Positions 35,872 to 48,000 of a stretch of 64,000 nt of DNA are shown here, one piece after another. Location of the stretch: the NCBI GenBank assembly GCA_020726505.1, contig JAHLEZ010000051.1, positions 1 to 64,000 of the forward strand, written 5' to 3'. This DNA is from Leptodontidium sp. MPI-SDFR-AT-0119 (lineage: Eukaryota; Ascomycota; Leotiomycetes; Helotiales; Leptodontidiaceae). The notes under the pieces were generated by a model, which was given only the letters and a program-made list of their open reading frames with translations, was not told the origin of the DNA and made no database searches. Both the position numbers and the translations under genes were made by a program. The number at the start of each line of letters is the position of its first letter. Positions within the stretch are counted from its first letter, which is position 1.

Positions 35872-36328
35872 GCAATTCGCAAGCCAACACCTAATTAGGT
35901 TGTATAAGCGAATATACACGTGATTAGCTAAAGTAGTTATATAGACCTAGAAATCCCCCGTATAATAGAATCATTATTCACACTAAGTATCACTTCTTTT
36001 TAACATCTGCCTCAACGTATTACTATTATACTATATAAGCTGAATTATTAGAATAAATATTTTTATTTAATTATATATAACTATTTAAAAAAATCTTAAA
36101 AATAAAAATATATTAAAATTATTTTTTAACTTTCTTATTTATAATTTAAATTCAATTATTTTTTTAACTAAACTATAAAACGTATTAAGTTATAAAATTG
36201 TATATAAGAAACTAATGTAGTATTATTAATTAATTTTAGAGATTTACTTTCATATTTTAAATTTTATAAAATTTAAAAAGAATTTAAGTATACTTATAAT
36301 TAAATAAGAAAATAATATTTATCTTATA

Positions 36329-36407
36329 AGTTATATAGTGTAGTAGTAACACATCGAATATTTATTATAAATATTTCTTTATCTTTAGTTCAATTCTAAA
36401 TATAACT
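36329..36407 (+). tRNA. second tRNA-like sequence, related to the one at 35138
   Basis: Same acceptor stem AGTTATA/TATAACT and a perfect T-arm TTTAG-TTCAATT-CTAAA. The anticodon arm is 4 nt longer and AT-rich, so it cannot form a standard loop. It is a divergent copy of the sequence at 35138-35212. Confidence 0.5.
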
Positions 36408-36410
36408 ATC

Positions 36411-36461
36411 AGTGGGAGTATAAGTAGCCTTTAGGTTACTAGTACTCCCACTTTTTTTTTA
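36411..36461 (+). terminator. hairpin with T-run, RNA polymerase III-type terminator
   Basis: AGTGGGAGTA pairs with TACTCCCACT, enclosing a second stem AGTAGCC/GGTTACT, followed by nine Ts. It begins 4 nt after the second tRNA-like sequence, as the end of a pol III transcript would. Confidence 0.5.
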
Positions 36462-36964
36462 CTTTTTTTATTTTACTTTTCTTTTCGCTTAATCTTTAAT
36501 ACTTTATTTTTAATTTATTATTTTTTTATTAAACCTTAAAAAAATTATACTTATATTTTAATAAGATTATATATTATAATAGCTTTTATAAGTCTAAATA
36601 AAATAAAAAAGTTAAGTTATTATAAGTGTTTCCTTATTAAAACACTTATTACGACTTTACTTAATTATAAGATATTTTTTAACTTTTTATTATATAAGCC
36701 GATTTTTATAATTTTTTAATAAAACTACTCGCTTTAATAGCCTTTATAAGTGTACTTAAGAAACTTATATAAAATTATTAATAAAATAAAAAATCAATCT
36801 ACTATAAGCATTTACTTACGAAGACACGTACTCTAACTTTACTTAACCTTAAAACATTTTTTAATTTTTTATTATATAATCCGATTTTTATAATTCTTTA
36901 ATATAATTACTCGTCTTAATAACCTTTATAAGTGCACCTAAGAAACTTATATAAAATTATTAAC

Positions 36965-38660
36965 TTAATTAAAATCGGGCGCAGGTCCTTGTTTTTAACG
37001 CTAAGGCGCTTGCGGCAACCCCCTGTTTTCGACGCTAAGGCCTTAGAGCGACCTTACTCCACGGCAAAATCTCAAGGCTTATAATATTAGGCCGTCAATG
37101 TTACTTCCTAACTAACTCGGGGTAAATAGTGTAGGAGGCGTAGAACCGGCGATTTTCCTCTTAGAGGAGGCTATTAGCGGTCCAAACCGGCTAAATACAT
37201 AGTAAATCGCTTCCTTAGACTTAACTAACGCCTACAACCAAATAGGCCGCACTTCTATAGCGTCGGCAATCGCTAAATACGCCCCTACGCTATATCGAGC
37301 CACTAAATGGGCCTATAACTAACCGTCCATTCTAGTGACAAATAGCGGCTAAACGCTAGTAAGCGCCGAAGGAGTACGCCAAGGAGACCCCCTAGCTCCC
37401 TTACTTTTTTCTCTAGTACTACGCCTTATACTAGAACACCTCTAAACTACCTTACTAAAGGCTACGACTATAGCCTACTTAGACGACATTTACGTCCTCA
37501 GCCCTAAATAAACAGTACTCCTCCTTATAATTATAGAGGCTTTTTAGCACTCCCTAATAGCTCTCAACCGCCAGAAGAGCACTAAACAGTCGATTTCTAG
37601 GCTTCGAACTATTAGACTCAAAGCCCTAGGGACCTTTATAGGCCCTATAACCTATCGCCGTACCTTCCTCCAGGGGAAAATCAGTACCCTAACTATAGCG
37701 GTAAATACCCTAAAGGACCTCCCTAAACAACACGCCTAATTACTCCTTAGGAGTAGTATACACCTCTTACTTAGGCACCATCCAGCGCCAGCTCGACCCT
37801 AAAGGCCTATTAGACCTCTAGAAATCGGCCGACTTAGTAATTAAGGGCGCTATACAGGCCCTAATCGCTAGAGAACTAAGGAACACAATTACCTTAATTC
37901 GCTAAGTACTACTCTCGCTACCGGTACGAGACGGAGGCCTCGGAATACCCTAACACGCCTTACTCGCCCTAGGACTCTATAAGGCCGCCAAAGAATCCTA
38001 TAGGCCTATTTTGCAGGCTATATGCCTTATAATATACCCGGACCCCCCTAGACGGCCCTTACCGATAGCCTAAGAAGTCTATATTAGCGTTAATAAAAGC
38101 TTAAAAGAAAAGCTTCTACTAACCCTACTGAAAACAGCCCTAAAAGCCAAGCTCAAGAACGCTAGCTACTTAGGGCGCCACTGGCTTAGAGTCCTACTTA
38201 CGCAAAAACACTCCCTTTTAGCGGACTCTACAGTGACAGAAGCCTTAAGGACTAGGCTTTTACTCCCTGTAAAAGCCCCGATTACACCTTATACGACGTG
38301 TGGCGCCTACCCCGAAATAGGCCACGAAGACACTTATAAAGGGGCCGAACGACGCTGGATTATACGTCACAACTAAGTTACTTGTGTATTTATTATAACC
38401 CTTTCTAGCCGGGAAGACCTAAAAGTGGAATTAGAGCCGAAGCTTGTATTTACAGCGTCTACAGCGTCGTCAACCTCGGAAAACAGCCGCCGGCCCGACT
38501 TTTCAATGCTCTTAAGCACTATTAGACATTACTACGACGTCTAAATAGTGGCTATAAACAAGGACTCAGCACGAGAAGAGGCCTACGCCACTCTTACAGA
38601 GGCCGCAGCCGAAAAACGTCGGAAATACAAAAAACTTAAGGGCTTTTTTCTACCCCCTAA
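36965..38660 (+). pseudogene. non-LTR (LINE-like) reverse transcriptase remnant
   Basis: Reverse-transcriptase motifs are readable in one frame with interspersed stops: SLDLTNAYNQIGRTS near 37210, GVRQGDPLAPLLFSLVLR near 37375-37430, and the catalytic YxDD box as AYLDDIYVLSP near 37475-37505, followed by the connection region LNRQKSTKQ. Downstream sequence to about 38660 resembles the C-terminal part of the same protein but is too damaged to divide into domains. Most stops are TAG/TAA where Trp or Gln is likely. No 5' end, endonuclease or tail was found. Gene-like GC is preserved, against an AT-rich surround. Confidence 0.75.
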
Positions 38661-38819
38661 TCCTCTTAGCTAGAGGCCTAATAGAGAAAGATACAGCGAA
38701 GGACTATAAGGCGTTACAGGGCCTCTTAAGGGACAATAGCGCTAAATGGCTCGATAGTTATATTGCCCTAATTTTAACTTAGGCTAAAGGCATAGCTGCG
38801 ACCTCAATTATAGCCTAAG

Positions 38820-39575
38820 CTAGTCTATAACCCACAACTAGCCTACCTTGCGGCTCACACCTAGCCTACCCTTTAGCTCACACTTAGCCTACCCTGTAGC
38901 TCACACTTAGCCTACCCTATCCCCTTAACTGCCAGAAGCACTTCTGGCACCTTTTTCTAGGGGGGGTTGCTATCACTACAGGGCCTGTGCGCTAGGTAAA
39001 CAAAAACATCAATTACGTTTCCCCTCCTAATTTCCTACTTAAACACTCTACTTTCAATGTAATTATTATGCCCAAAGACGTAACGAAAGATCTTACCGAT
39101 GTAGGGACCTTACGACCACTTGTGAAGCCTTTATAACGATAATGACTACCTATAATCTTAGTGTTCTTCGCTTAATTTAAGGTCTAGCGGGGTCTCGCTA
39201 CAGGGGTCTTCAGGGGCACAGATTTCTGGCAGTTAAGGGGATAGCTCACACTTAGCTTACCCTCTAGCCCACACCTAGCCTACCCTGCGACTCACACCTA
39301 GCCTACCCTCTGGCTTATACCTGGCCTACCCTACGGCCTACACTTAGCCTACCCTGCGACACACACCTAGCCTACCCTCTAGCCTACACCTAGCTTACCC
39401 TATGGCCTACACCTAGCCTACCCTATGGCTTACACTTAGCCTACCTTAAGGCTCATAGTTAACTTACCTTGTGGCTCACACCTAGCCTACCCTACGGCTT
39501 ACACCTAGCCTACCCGGAGGCTCACAGTTAGCTTACCCTATAGCTCACACTTAGCTTACCTTAAGGCTCACATTC
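38820..39575. repeat. 23-bp minisatellite, about 18 copies, interrupted by a MITE
   Basis: Degenerate tandem units of the form CTAGCCTACCCTGYGGCTCACAC occupy 38820-38920 and 39241-39575. Units differ mostly at C/T and G/A positions. The array is cut once by the inverted-repeat element at 38921-39240. Confidence 0.88.
38921..39240. mobile_element. MITE, 320 bp, inserted in the minisatellite
   Basis: Terminal inverted repeats CCCCTTAACTGCCAGAA (38921-38937) and TTCTGGCAGTTAAGGGG (39224-39240) are perfect over 17 bp. A duplicated AT dinucleotide lies on both sides; removing the element and one AT restores a 23-bp minisatellite unit. A TA duplication with an 18-bp repeat is the alternative reading. 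No coding capacity. The interior is scarcely RIP-damaged. Confidence 0.85.
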
Positions 39576-40557
39576 TACTTCTTATAAGACTACCTTTCTG
39601 CCTGTAATATACCTTATATTTATACTTATACGAGAGATAAAGAGAGAGAAAAACACCTGTAGTAAGTTAGCGTTATTAGAAACAAATATAACCCAAACCT
39701 CAAACCCTAAGTTACAATCTTACGAGCGTAAATAATTTAAGTGGCTAACCTAAGTCATTATCCCTATTCAGGAAATAGATAGTATCTTATGGATTTTCCT
39801 TTGCGCTAGTCACTCAACAGCTATTATCTAAGGGCTGTTAGCTCAACGTCGCTCTGGATAGTCGTGTGTTAACTGCTCTTAAAACTTTAATCTTTAGGGT
39901 GACTTTTTGGGTCTACACAACCCGAAGCCTTCCTTAGGTTATATGCTTAAATTTGTAGATCCCTAAATTTAGTATCGTAAGGTGGGAATTCTTAAGCGGC
40001 TTCTGTTACGGAGCGTATGCTGAAATAAATATAATAAGGTCTTATGTGCCATTTATTACCAGCTATATTCCTAAATTCAAGGGTTCTTAAGCGACGTTTA
40101 TTACGAAGCATATTCCTAGATTTGTATATATCCAAAGTCCAAAGTCATAATAAAGCCTCTTAATCGACTTTTATTATGGGGTATATGCTTAAGGTACGAC
40201 GTCGCTTAAGAACACTTATCGTTACAGGGCATACGATTTATCTTAATAAAGGGTGCGTCTCGGGTCGCAGGGACAGATGTTAGGATTCAATTTTTACTTT
40301 ATTATTGTAGTTACGAATAGAGGCGACCTTTCGGCATGTAGGCTATAGTAATTTAAGATAGTCTGCTAATCCTCCGACTTCGTTTTGTTCCTCCCTCAAT
40401 TGCTACCTCGCCACTTTACCCCGCCTTCCCACGCCTCAGCTTCTCTTCTTCACTTGCTCCACCGGATCACTTCCAACCCAGTTCACCACAAACATCCCAT
40501 AAGATAACGGAAGAGATAAGGAAGGACAAAGTAATTTAAATGTGGAAGTGGCTAAGC
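39576..40557. other. RIP-altered spacer with degenerate repeats
   Basis: Contains several diverged copies of a motif near TTCTTAAGCGRCTTYTATTA followed by ATATGCTTA (at about 39990, 40085, 40160 and 40205). No gene recognised. Composition returns to normal after about 40380. Confidence 0.4.
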
Positions 40558-40622
40558 GCAGAAACCGGGTGCAGAAACTAGGTGCAGAAACTAGGTGTAG
40601 AAACTAGGTGTAGAAACTAGGG
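40558..40622. repeat. 13-bp tandem repeat, 5 copies
   Basis: Units of GCAGAAACTAGGT with C/T and G/A variants. Confidence 0.85.
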
Positions 40623-40639
40623 GTAGAAGTGACCGGCGG

Positions 40640-41378
40640 GTTGCTGGTGTATCGCTGCGACAAGGTTTGCCAGGCCCACCTGCAAGAATGAACTGATGGC
40701 TTACGGAGTGTCACTCGTCACCTCCTCCCCAAATTCCCAGCCTCACAGGTAGCTGCAGTCTGTGACAATTTTCATCCCGCATAAACAAGCGACAACAAAG
40801 AAATATTTATCTATAGAATCAATCTTAAGCATACGCAGATTTAAGCATATGCCCTCGTAAAAAGGGAGGCCGAAGATATCCTCACATACAAACCTAATTT
40901 CAAGCATACGCAAGCATATGCCTCGTGACAAACGAAGCGGCCAGCAGCACGGACCATTGCTCATGTTGGTACTGCAACAGCCGAGAGAAAAGTCGCAAGC
41001 AAATGAAGATACATGGGCAGTTTCCTATCGGCAAGAGGAACATCGCTAGCGTGGGCAGCACTGAGGTGGGCCTCGACGCCACTTGGGGTAAAGGCCAAAG
41101 AGTAGCGGGTATAGATCAGGGACCGAGTAGACTGAATTGAAGTCCCAGAAATCCATGCTAGACGGCACTTTTTGTTGAAGCTGCTGATACATTCAAGGGC
41201 GAGAGATGATGCAACGCGTCGCGTCGCGTCAAAGAGTAGACCCGTTCTTGCTGCGCACGGCCGATGGGACGCCGCCCTCGCTGTAAAAAGGCCTCAGGAT
41301 TGTCGATTTCATACTCTCCCCAATCTCTTCAAGCAAAACGTGATCTAAAGAAAAATTATCTGAGATATAATTAATAAA
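40640..41378. other. intergenic, nothing recognised
   Basis: Ordinary composition. Several frames of 60-75 codons on both strands, none with a motif. A CGTCGCGTCG tract lies near 41216. Confidence 0.3.
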
Positions 41379-42680
41379 ACTACTTCGTACATGCCCGAAA
41401 TATTGTACATTTTGCATTCGAGTTAGTTCTAGAGGTTTCTGCTAGACAGGGGTTCGTACAGGGGGTACCACCTAATGATAAACCTATGTCAACTCGCCGC
41501 TTTTCCGGCCAGAATTCACTACTTTCATCATGGAATCTTCATTAAGTGTACCTACGCCAAAAACCCCAACGAAACAAACCTCTCGAGATGAACGATTACG
41601 CTGTCAAACGCTCTACTTTGAGGCAGGTTAGACTCAAGATCAGATTGCCCTTTAATTAAATCTCACTCGCCGTCAAGTCTAATACGCATTAGCCACTCGA
41701 TTAACACCTTAACACCACCGCCGCGGCTGTAAAGCTTACCTAAATACGCCACAACGAAAGCGTCTTATCCAATGAATTACTGCCTTAAAAGCGAATCGTC
41801 GAGTTCAATGGGCTAATATTCCTTTAATCTTTAAGTAGAATGTCGGTCTTCACGCAATTCGTACCGCATTCAAGAAGGAAGGCTTCGTCCGCCGAATTAC
41901 ACGCCGAAAACCAGTCCTTACGTATACAAATAAGGTTCAACGATTGTAATAGGCTATTAAACACGAGGATTAGACTAAAGAACAGTGGTTTTCGATCTGT
42001 TAGAGTGACGAAACTTAGGTACAACCAAGGAAATATACGAAGGATTAAATTACCCGAAAGATAGAGGAAGAAGAACTTTTCCACGATGATTACGTAGCAG
42101 ATCGATACCAAAGGAAGATCGGATAGATGTTTTGGGGGACGATATCAGGGAAATACGGCCGGCATAAGGGGTTGTTTTAGGAGAAGGATTAGGAGACGAT
42201 TAATGAAGGTTCGTATTCAGGAATTATTATCCCGAAGGTTCAAGAGATCTTACAGCAATATCCCGAGCTTCAATTTCAACAAGATAATGCTAAAGGGCAC
42301 GCTTCTAAGTATACACAATCGGTGTTTGAAGCAATTGGGATTACTCCTATCTTTTGGCCTGCGAATTCTCCTGATTTGAATCTTATTAAGACTATTTAGG
42401 ATAATATAAAGGATTATATTAAGGCAAAATACCTAGAGGTTCATAAGTCGTATAAGAGATTACGGGAAGCTATAATAGAGGCGTGGGAATCAATAACAAT
42501 TGAAAGGATTAGAGAGTTGATCCGGGAGATGCCTAAGAGATATAAAGCAGTGATTGCAGCTAAAGGAGGACATACAAAATACTAGGGGGATCAAGTAAAG
42601 CAGCATTGCCAAGTATCTAGCTTTCATGGGTCTATGCACGGACTAGAATTGTACATTATTTATCTATGATACGAAGTAGT
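41379..42680 (+). mobile_element. Tc1/mariner-type DNA transposon, degraded
   Basis: The left end starts ACTACTTCGTA, with TTGTACATT about 24 bp further in; the reverse complement of the right end also starts ACTACTTCGTA, with ATGTACAATT at the same distance. The inverted repeats are imperfect and the TA target duplication is not evident. Between them lies a transposase relic on the plus strand. The size of about 1.3 kb is normal for the group. Confidence 0.78.
41530..42585 (+). pseudogene. Tc1-like DDE transposase, inactivated
   Basis: Starts MESSLSVPTPKTPTKQTSRD, followed by a helix-turn-helix region with stops. The DDE core is readable: SDET near 42005 (first Asp), TRKIEEEELFH, a run ending MFWGTISGKYG, then LQFQQDNAKGHASKYTQSVF near 42260-42330 (second Asp), and IFWPANSPDLNLIKTI near 42352-42400. 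In the last motif the third acidic residue, expected Glu in NLIETIW, is Lys (AAG from GAG), and the following Trp codon is TAG. The C-terminal part reads IKDYIKAKYLEVHKSYKRL and ends GGHTKY. All these losses fit RIP, so the enzyme is dead. Confidence 0.87.
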
Positions 42681-42973
42681 AAACGACCCGCCCTCGTCAA
42701 GTAGCAGAGCCAACGTCGCTCGAGGACATTAGCTCGTTTGACGCAGCACTCATGGACCCAAGACTTCGCAGTGCCAAGCCACCCGTGCACAAAGCTTGAT
42801 CGCATGTTCCAAATGGTCACGTCATCCTGTGGCACCTCCCACCAGCGTTTCTGAGCTAAAATAGGGCTGCCGACGAAGTCTCCGCATGTCGGCTCTCAGG
42901 ATATCAAGAGAAGGTCCATGGATCAAGCGAGACAAGTTGCAAGACCTTGTGAGCAACACTTGAGCAGTGATAA
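42681..42973. other. intergenic between the Tc1 relic and the 361-aa gene
   Basis: Short spacer at the 3' side of the minus-strand gene. No gene seen; composition is ordinary. Confidence 0.3.
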
Positions 42974-44059
42974 TCATGTCGGATAGTAAACTTTATAGAC
43001 CTGTAAAGCACCCTCGATGCTTTGCACCATCCCGAAAAGGATGGTTAGGGACAGGACCAATATGGCAACCCAGAAGGTATACCATTGGACACCATTGCGC
43101 CTGTCGCACCACCATTGGGAAAGCGTGTTAGGGCGCGACTCGTCGAAGACTTGCTTGAGAATTACTAGGCGGTCATGCCAGAATTTGAACTTCTCAATTT
43201 GTCGGTCGTCGGCTTTTAGACGGCCGCATTTGACAACTTGACTATCGATGTGCAGTGAGTAAGGTTGTTTGCGGAACCATTTTGCCGTGCCTTTGTCAGA
43301 TTGCGGGAAGAGAAGGGAAAGTGTTCGGAGGGTCTCCTCTATGAGCCCAGGAGGAAAGACTGCACTGATCGAATTAGTTTGGTGTGTGCTAACGTGAGCC
43401 GAAAGGATGCTAATGTACCTCTGCTGGCATTTTAGGAATGACGCATGGTGGAAAATTGCTACCTTCTTGTCCTCATCGTCAATCATACGCAGATGATCTG
43501 CAAGATTGTCGGTCAAGACAATGCTAATGCCTCCAATCTGGCAAAGGTTGCGCGCATTGAATGCTCTCTCCAACTTGACGTCTTGCCCAAGCATGACAGG
43601 CACGTTGAAATAGCCATTCACGAACTCCTTGAGGGATCCTTGGTTCCACACAAGTTCCCTCCGGCCAGAGAAACCGTACTGCAGTACTCCAATATCCATC
43701 ATGGACACTAAGCGCGCGGTAAGATCGATTGAGCTGTCCAGCAGTTCATTCTCGTTGGATGGCTTCGGACCAACCAGTTTTAAACTCAATCTTTCTCTGA
43801 TAGTTTCTCTGGACAGTCCTTCCTCCAGATCTGCTGCGATCTCAAGGATGTCATAGTGTGTTCTGGCAGATATATGCCGTCCGCCGTCATGGAGTGCCAG
43901 ACTGCACTGCTTTTTGTGATATGCAAAGTAAGACTCTAAGTCGAGCTCTTTATTGTCCAACTTTGAGGAAGGATCGCAGCTCCACAGCCGTGTGATAAGT
44001 TCAAGAGAGGTGGTGAGCGAGGTTGGTGTTTGATGCATGCGATTATCGAGGGAGGTCAT
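42974..44059 (-). CDS. fungal protein with C-terminal membrane anchor, 361 aa
   Basis: One uninterrupted frame of 361 codons. Residues about 1-320 are predicted soluble and mostly helical, with a long Leu-rich region (YDILEIAADLEEGLSRETI). The C-terminus reads QWWCDRRNGVQWYTFWVA, leading into a hydrophobic segment of about 22 residues (AILVLSLTILFGMVQSIEGAL) and a short tail, so it is a tail-anchored protein. From memory, the motif RRNGVQWYTFWVA before the membrane helix is common in a lineage of fungal hypothetical proteins that often occur beside NLR-like genes; no activity is known. There are no paired Cys motifs, no P-loop and no signal peptide. It stands alone between the Tc1 relic and the protease-zinc-finger gene, with which it is divergent (about 970 bp between starts). 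Confidence 0.75.
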   Translation of the reverse strand: MTSLDNRMHQTPTSLTTSLELITRLWSCDPSSKLDNKELDLESYFAYHKKQCSLALHDGGRHISARTHYDILEIAADLEEGLSRETIRERLSLKLVGPKPSNENELLDSSIDLTARLVSMMDIGVLQYGFSGRRELVWNQGSLKEFVNGYFNVPVMLGQDVKLERAFNARNLCQIGGISIVLTDNLADHLRMIDDEDKKVAIFHHASFLKCQQRYISILSAHVSTHQTNSISAVFPPGLIEETLRTLSLLFPQSDKGTAKWFRKQPYSLHIDSQVVKCGRLKADDRQIEKFKFWHDRLVILKQVFDESRPNTLSQWWCDRRNGVQWYTFWVAILVLSLTILFGMVQSIEGALQVYKVYYPT

Positions 44060-45030
44060 GACTGTTTCGGTTGCCGTTTGACGTCCCGCAGGAATTTCTC
44101 TTAACCAGCATGAAGAGCAGAACTAAAGTATCAAGTTACAATCCCATCACGGCATGAAAGCGTAGATGTCCACAAAATATAGGCAGAAGAATGCGGCATC
44201 TTTGTCCATACATTAAAGAGGCTGAGGTGACGCCATCGTGTCTGCCCAGCACAGCCTCCACATGCCTTGACCGCAGTGCCTGTGGCGCTCTTTGTGAAAC
44301 TTGGCAGCTGAGCTTTGATCAGGCAACATAGAGATCCACGAGATTCTTCTTGATAGCCATGATGCGATTTGATGCTTCTAAACGCCTTCCGTCGAAAAAA
44401 ATGTCTAAATGTGACGTTCCGTTCAATTCACTGAGCAACCGGAAGACCAGGAGTAGTAGTTACCCGTAATCTGCGCTCAGTAAAGACTTCCTCGGCACTA
44501 CCGAACACCTCAAGCCTTCTCGCAAGAACACGCGATTGCAACACGTACAATTAACGTGTTGGCTATTGGATACTTCCACTGCTTGGCTTGACGAAGACCT
44601 GTGCGTTCAGGGCATTTTACATACAAATAAAATTCTAGAACTACAAAATCATTCCAGATCAATTTACTAAACCCTACTTCACTTACTTAAATTCCTAATC
44701 CAAAATCCCGAGTGGTAAACTGTTCTTTATTATTCTATAATTTTGAAGTGATTATTGGGACTTTACTTTTTGGAAGCCTGAAGGTGAACGCGCGAAGCTT
44801 GAAGCTACCCGAAAATGCCCTGAACGCACAACCCTGGGCTCGTTGAGGCTATGTTCTGAACTTCTGGCGCTCCGCCTCCTCGGTGCCCAGTGACGCACAG
44901 CCTTTACTCACCTTTTATGCGAGCTGATCCACCTCCTCCATCTTTTTGAGCTGCTCTTGTCGTCAGGCATCGAAATTGTTCTCCGGATGATCCACCGTTC
45001 TCTTTATTCATTGTTAGTTATATTTTTGAC
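44060..45030. promoter_or_regulatory. divergent promoter interval
   Basis: About 970 bp between the starts of the 361-aa gene (minus) and the protease-zinc-finger gene (plus). No coding frame accepted. Pyrimidine-rich tracts precede the start at 45031. No specific site identified. Confidence 0.35.
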
Positions 45031-48000
45031 GTGAGCATAAGACTTACCTCAGATGCAATGAAAGCCCAAGTTAGAACTCCCCTCGCAAATTTGCTCGGCA
45101 ACGAACCCCACTGGACCGATCCTGACGAATCCATTGGCGAGTTCATCAAATTAATAGACGGCAAAAAGAGTTGCTGGAAGGCTAAAGGACGGGCTCGCGA
45201 GGCCTTTGAATTTCTTGCAGGAGAAATTAAAACTATTCTTGACAAGTGCGTCGACGCAATCCTAGGATCGGATTGGGTAACGTGGTCGATCTACATGGTT
45301 GGTAAGACTCGGCGGAAAGCTGCACCAGTTGTAATGTTCTTCTGTGAAGAAGTTGCACCAAGGAGGAAGGTGCAAGAATGTATTATGAAGAGCGGAATCC
45401 TGGAGAAGTACCCTGGCATTAAGTCCGGGAACGCTGCTCTACCTCCGGACTTAGACCAGCTTGAGCCGCTCGCATCTGACGCTCTTTCGGACCAAAACAC
45501 CCCAAAGAACGGAGGCTCTACTCCCAACGTCACCATCAGTGTGTGCCGCAACAAAGTCTTCGTCACAGACCATCACGGTGACACCTCTTCAAAACGGGTA
45601 GTCACACTTGGCGGTATTGTTCACCACAGCGGTGATTCATACATTTTCACGGCCGGTCATCCACTCAACAAAACAAGCGCGTCAGGCCTCCCAAGAGAGC
45701 GAAAGGTGATTGATGAGGAATGGGAGATTGAAAGCGACAATGAGAGCGACAACGATAGCGACACGGAGGTCGACATCAGCGGAGAAGACTTCGATGCGAT
45801 GAGTCGAGCCAGTAACACACCTGTAGATGCGCGATCGGAAAAGAGCCTTTGGTCTGATGAGGGCTCTTCAGACACGCACTCTATAAGCAGTCTCCAGGTC
45901 TCAGAAGACTCAATACCGGTCGAAGACCGATTCTCTGATCAGCCATCTCAGGCGCGAGCCTCAAGATGCCAAAACTGGGCCTCCAAGGACATTGATATTA
46001 CCACAGGCTTTCACGAATTGGGATGGGATGCGGACAACTCTCCTGCTTCCCGAGCCACAGAAGGCCATGTAGTTTTGCATTCTGCCGACTTCGACTATGC
46101 ACTCATTAAATTAGAAGATCCAAGTGTGCTGGCTCTGAAGGATGGTGCCAGCGGTAAGAGCGTCGTCAACCCACTTCGGCCTACACACGTGGTTATGGAA
46201 TGCACTGGTGACACCGAGATCATTGCATACACAGCATCAGGCGGGTTGATGGCTGGTACCCTGTATGGTACACCGTCGTATACTCGTCTGCCGAACAGCA
46301 AAACTTTCCAGAAGGTGTACACGGTTCGCTTCAACGGGCCTCTTGCTAAAGGCGACTGTGGATCATGGGTCATTGATGCTGAGAGTCGCGGTCTATATGG
46401 CCATATCATTGCTGGTTGTGAACCAACAGGGACTGCGTACATCATGTCGGCATACAACGTTTTCGAAGATGCAAAGGAACGTCTAGGCGGGGAGCTTTTG
46501 CTAGATTGCAATCCGCCGTCCGAAGCAACCCCCCAAACCCGTCCCATGGAGATGGCAGAAGCTCCCGTCGCAGAAGTTGCAATTCCAGACTCGCATCCGC
46601 TGACGCTCAATAATATCACGCCACACGTTGCAAACTCAACCTCACCCAAAGACAAAAGCCCGCCATCACCGTCTTTAAACTCAACCAAAAAAACAAAAAA
46701 AAACAAGGTTTCAATTTCCGCGCTTTCAATTGCCGAAACTACTTACCACATGCTCTCGCGCCACATGGGCAACGATAACGAGGAAGTCGACTTCCCTCTT
46801 TACCCAGACCCAAACATGTTCCTTCACAACTTTCCCTTTGACGCGCAGAACTTCAACATGGACACCGCATATGTGTACCCCAGGATACAAGAGGGATGCC
46901 CTACAAGTACTGGATTGAAATCCTCCGCCATGTATGCTGAAGCTCCACAATTTCCTCTCAAGTCGCTAGAGCTTCGAGCAGCACCCTCGAATTACTCAAC
47001 AGCATCTGGCCCGTCGGCAATATCTTCCGCAATGGGATCTCCTCATTCAATTCATGGTCATGTTGTCCCAGTCCCTGAATGGGCCCCACATGGACTCGGG
47101 TTGAACCCCGGTATTATCCAGTACGATAACTATAGCAATGGCAGCAACGACTACAGCTACCAGCAACCCACAGGTATGGACGACTTCGCTTTAGAGTTTA
47201 ATTCAGCCAAACCCAGTTTTATTGGTGAGTGCAAAAACGTCTCTAGATCAGGGTCTCGTCAGCACGGTTCGATCTCATCCAATTGCGAGTCATTTTCTTC
47301 TTTATCTACTTTTGTCACTTCTATAAAGGCTATGGATGCCACAGTGTCAATGGCCTCGCCGATCACTCCAGTCAGCGCGGTTCGGACAGACTTCAGAGAC
47401 GATGTATTCAGATCTCCAGTTTCTTCTTTTTCAAAATCTCCCACAGACTCTCGGCGACCTTCACAAGCATTTAACGCTCTTCTTTACGCTTCATCGAGCA
47501 CCGATTCCCGGAGTCAAGACATGCGCTCTCCTGTTTCTACATCGCAAAGTTTTCCTACAGCAGTAACTTCATCTTACCCGACATATCATCAGACTTCTTT
47601 CTTTTCTCAATCTAGTGGCAATTTTGTAGCGCCTCTTGAATCTTCTTATCGGTTTCCTCTGTCAATCCAGCATCATTCTTTACCGATCGCCCCAAAGTGG
47701 AACCGTCGGCTAACATATTCTCCTTCAGACCCATCTATTCTTCATCCTCAATATACTGTCCGCCCAACCTCCGCAACCCAATCGAATGACACATCTGTCT
47801 ATCCACCACCCACATACCCTGGATCGCCATCGCTGTCACACATGTCGAGAAGCCCAAGACCGATGAAGCAAGAGAGTCAATCACCTTACTCATACGCTTC
47901 ATTATATCCTTACCCACCACCTCGCCGGCCATTAATTCAATCTTACGACAGCCAAGATGGCAATTTCAGTAGCGAGGAGTCAAAGGAAAAGGGACGATGC

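Larger units (their letters stand above)
34630..36960. other. AT-rich tract with tRNA-like and palindromic islands
   Basis: No protein-coding gene recognised. It holds two tRNA-like sequences and a set of GC-rich palindromes, listed separately. Confidence 0.45.

Noticed and set aside
35725..35919. 64-codon minus-strand frame across the GC-rich palindromes
   Set aside because: Its apparent internal repeats come from the palindromes themselves.
38820..39575. CRISPR-like array
   Set aside because: The repeats are directly tandem with no unique spacers, and the host is a fungus; it is a minisatellite.
40743..41140. short overlapping frames on both strands
   Set aside because: No motif, and frames overlap on opposite strands in a spacer.
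46095..46706. 203-codon minus-strand frame
   Set aside because: It is antisense to the protease domain of the 1335-aa gene and has no motif of its own.
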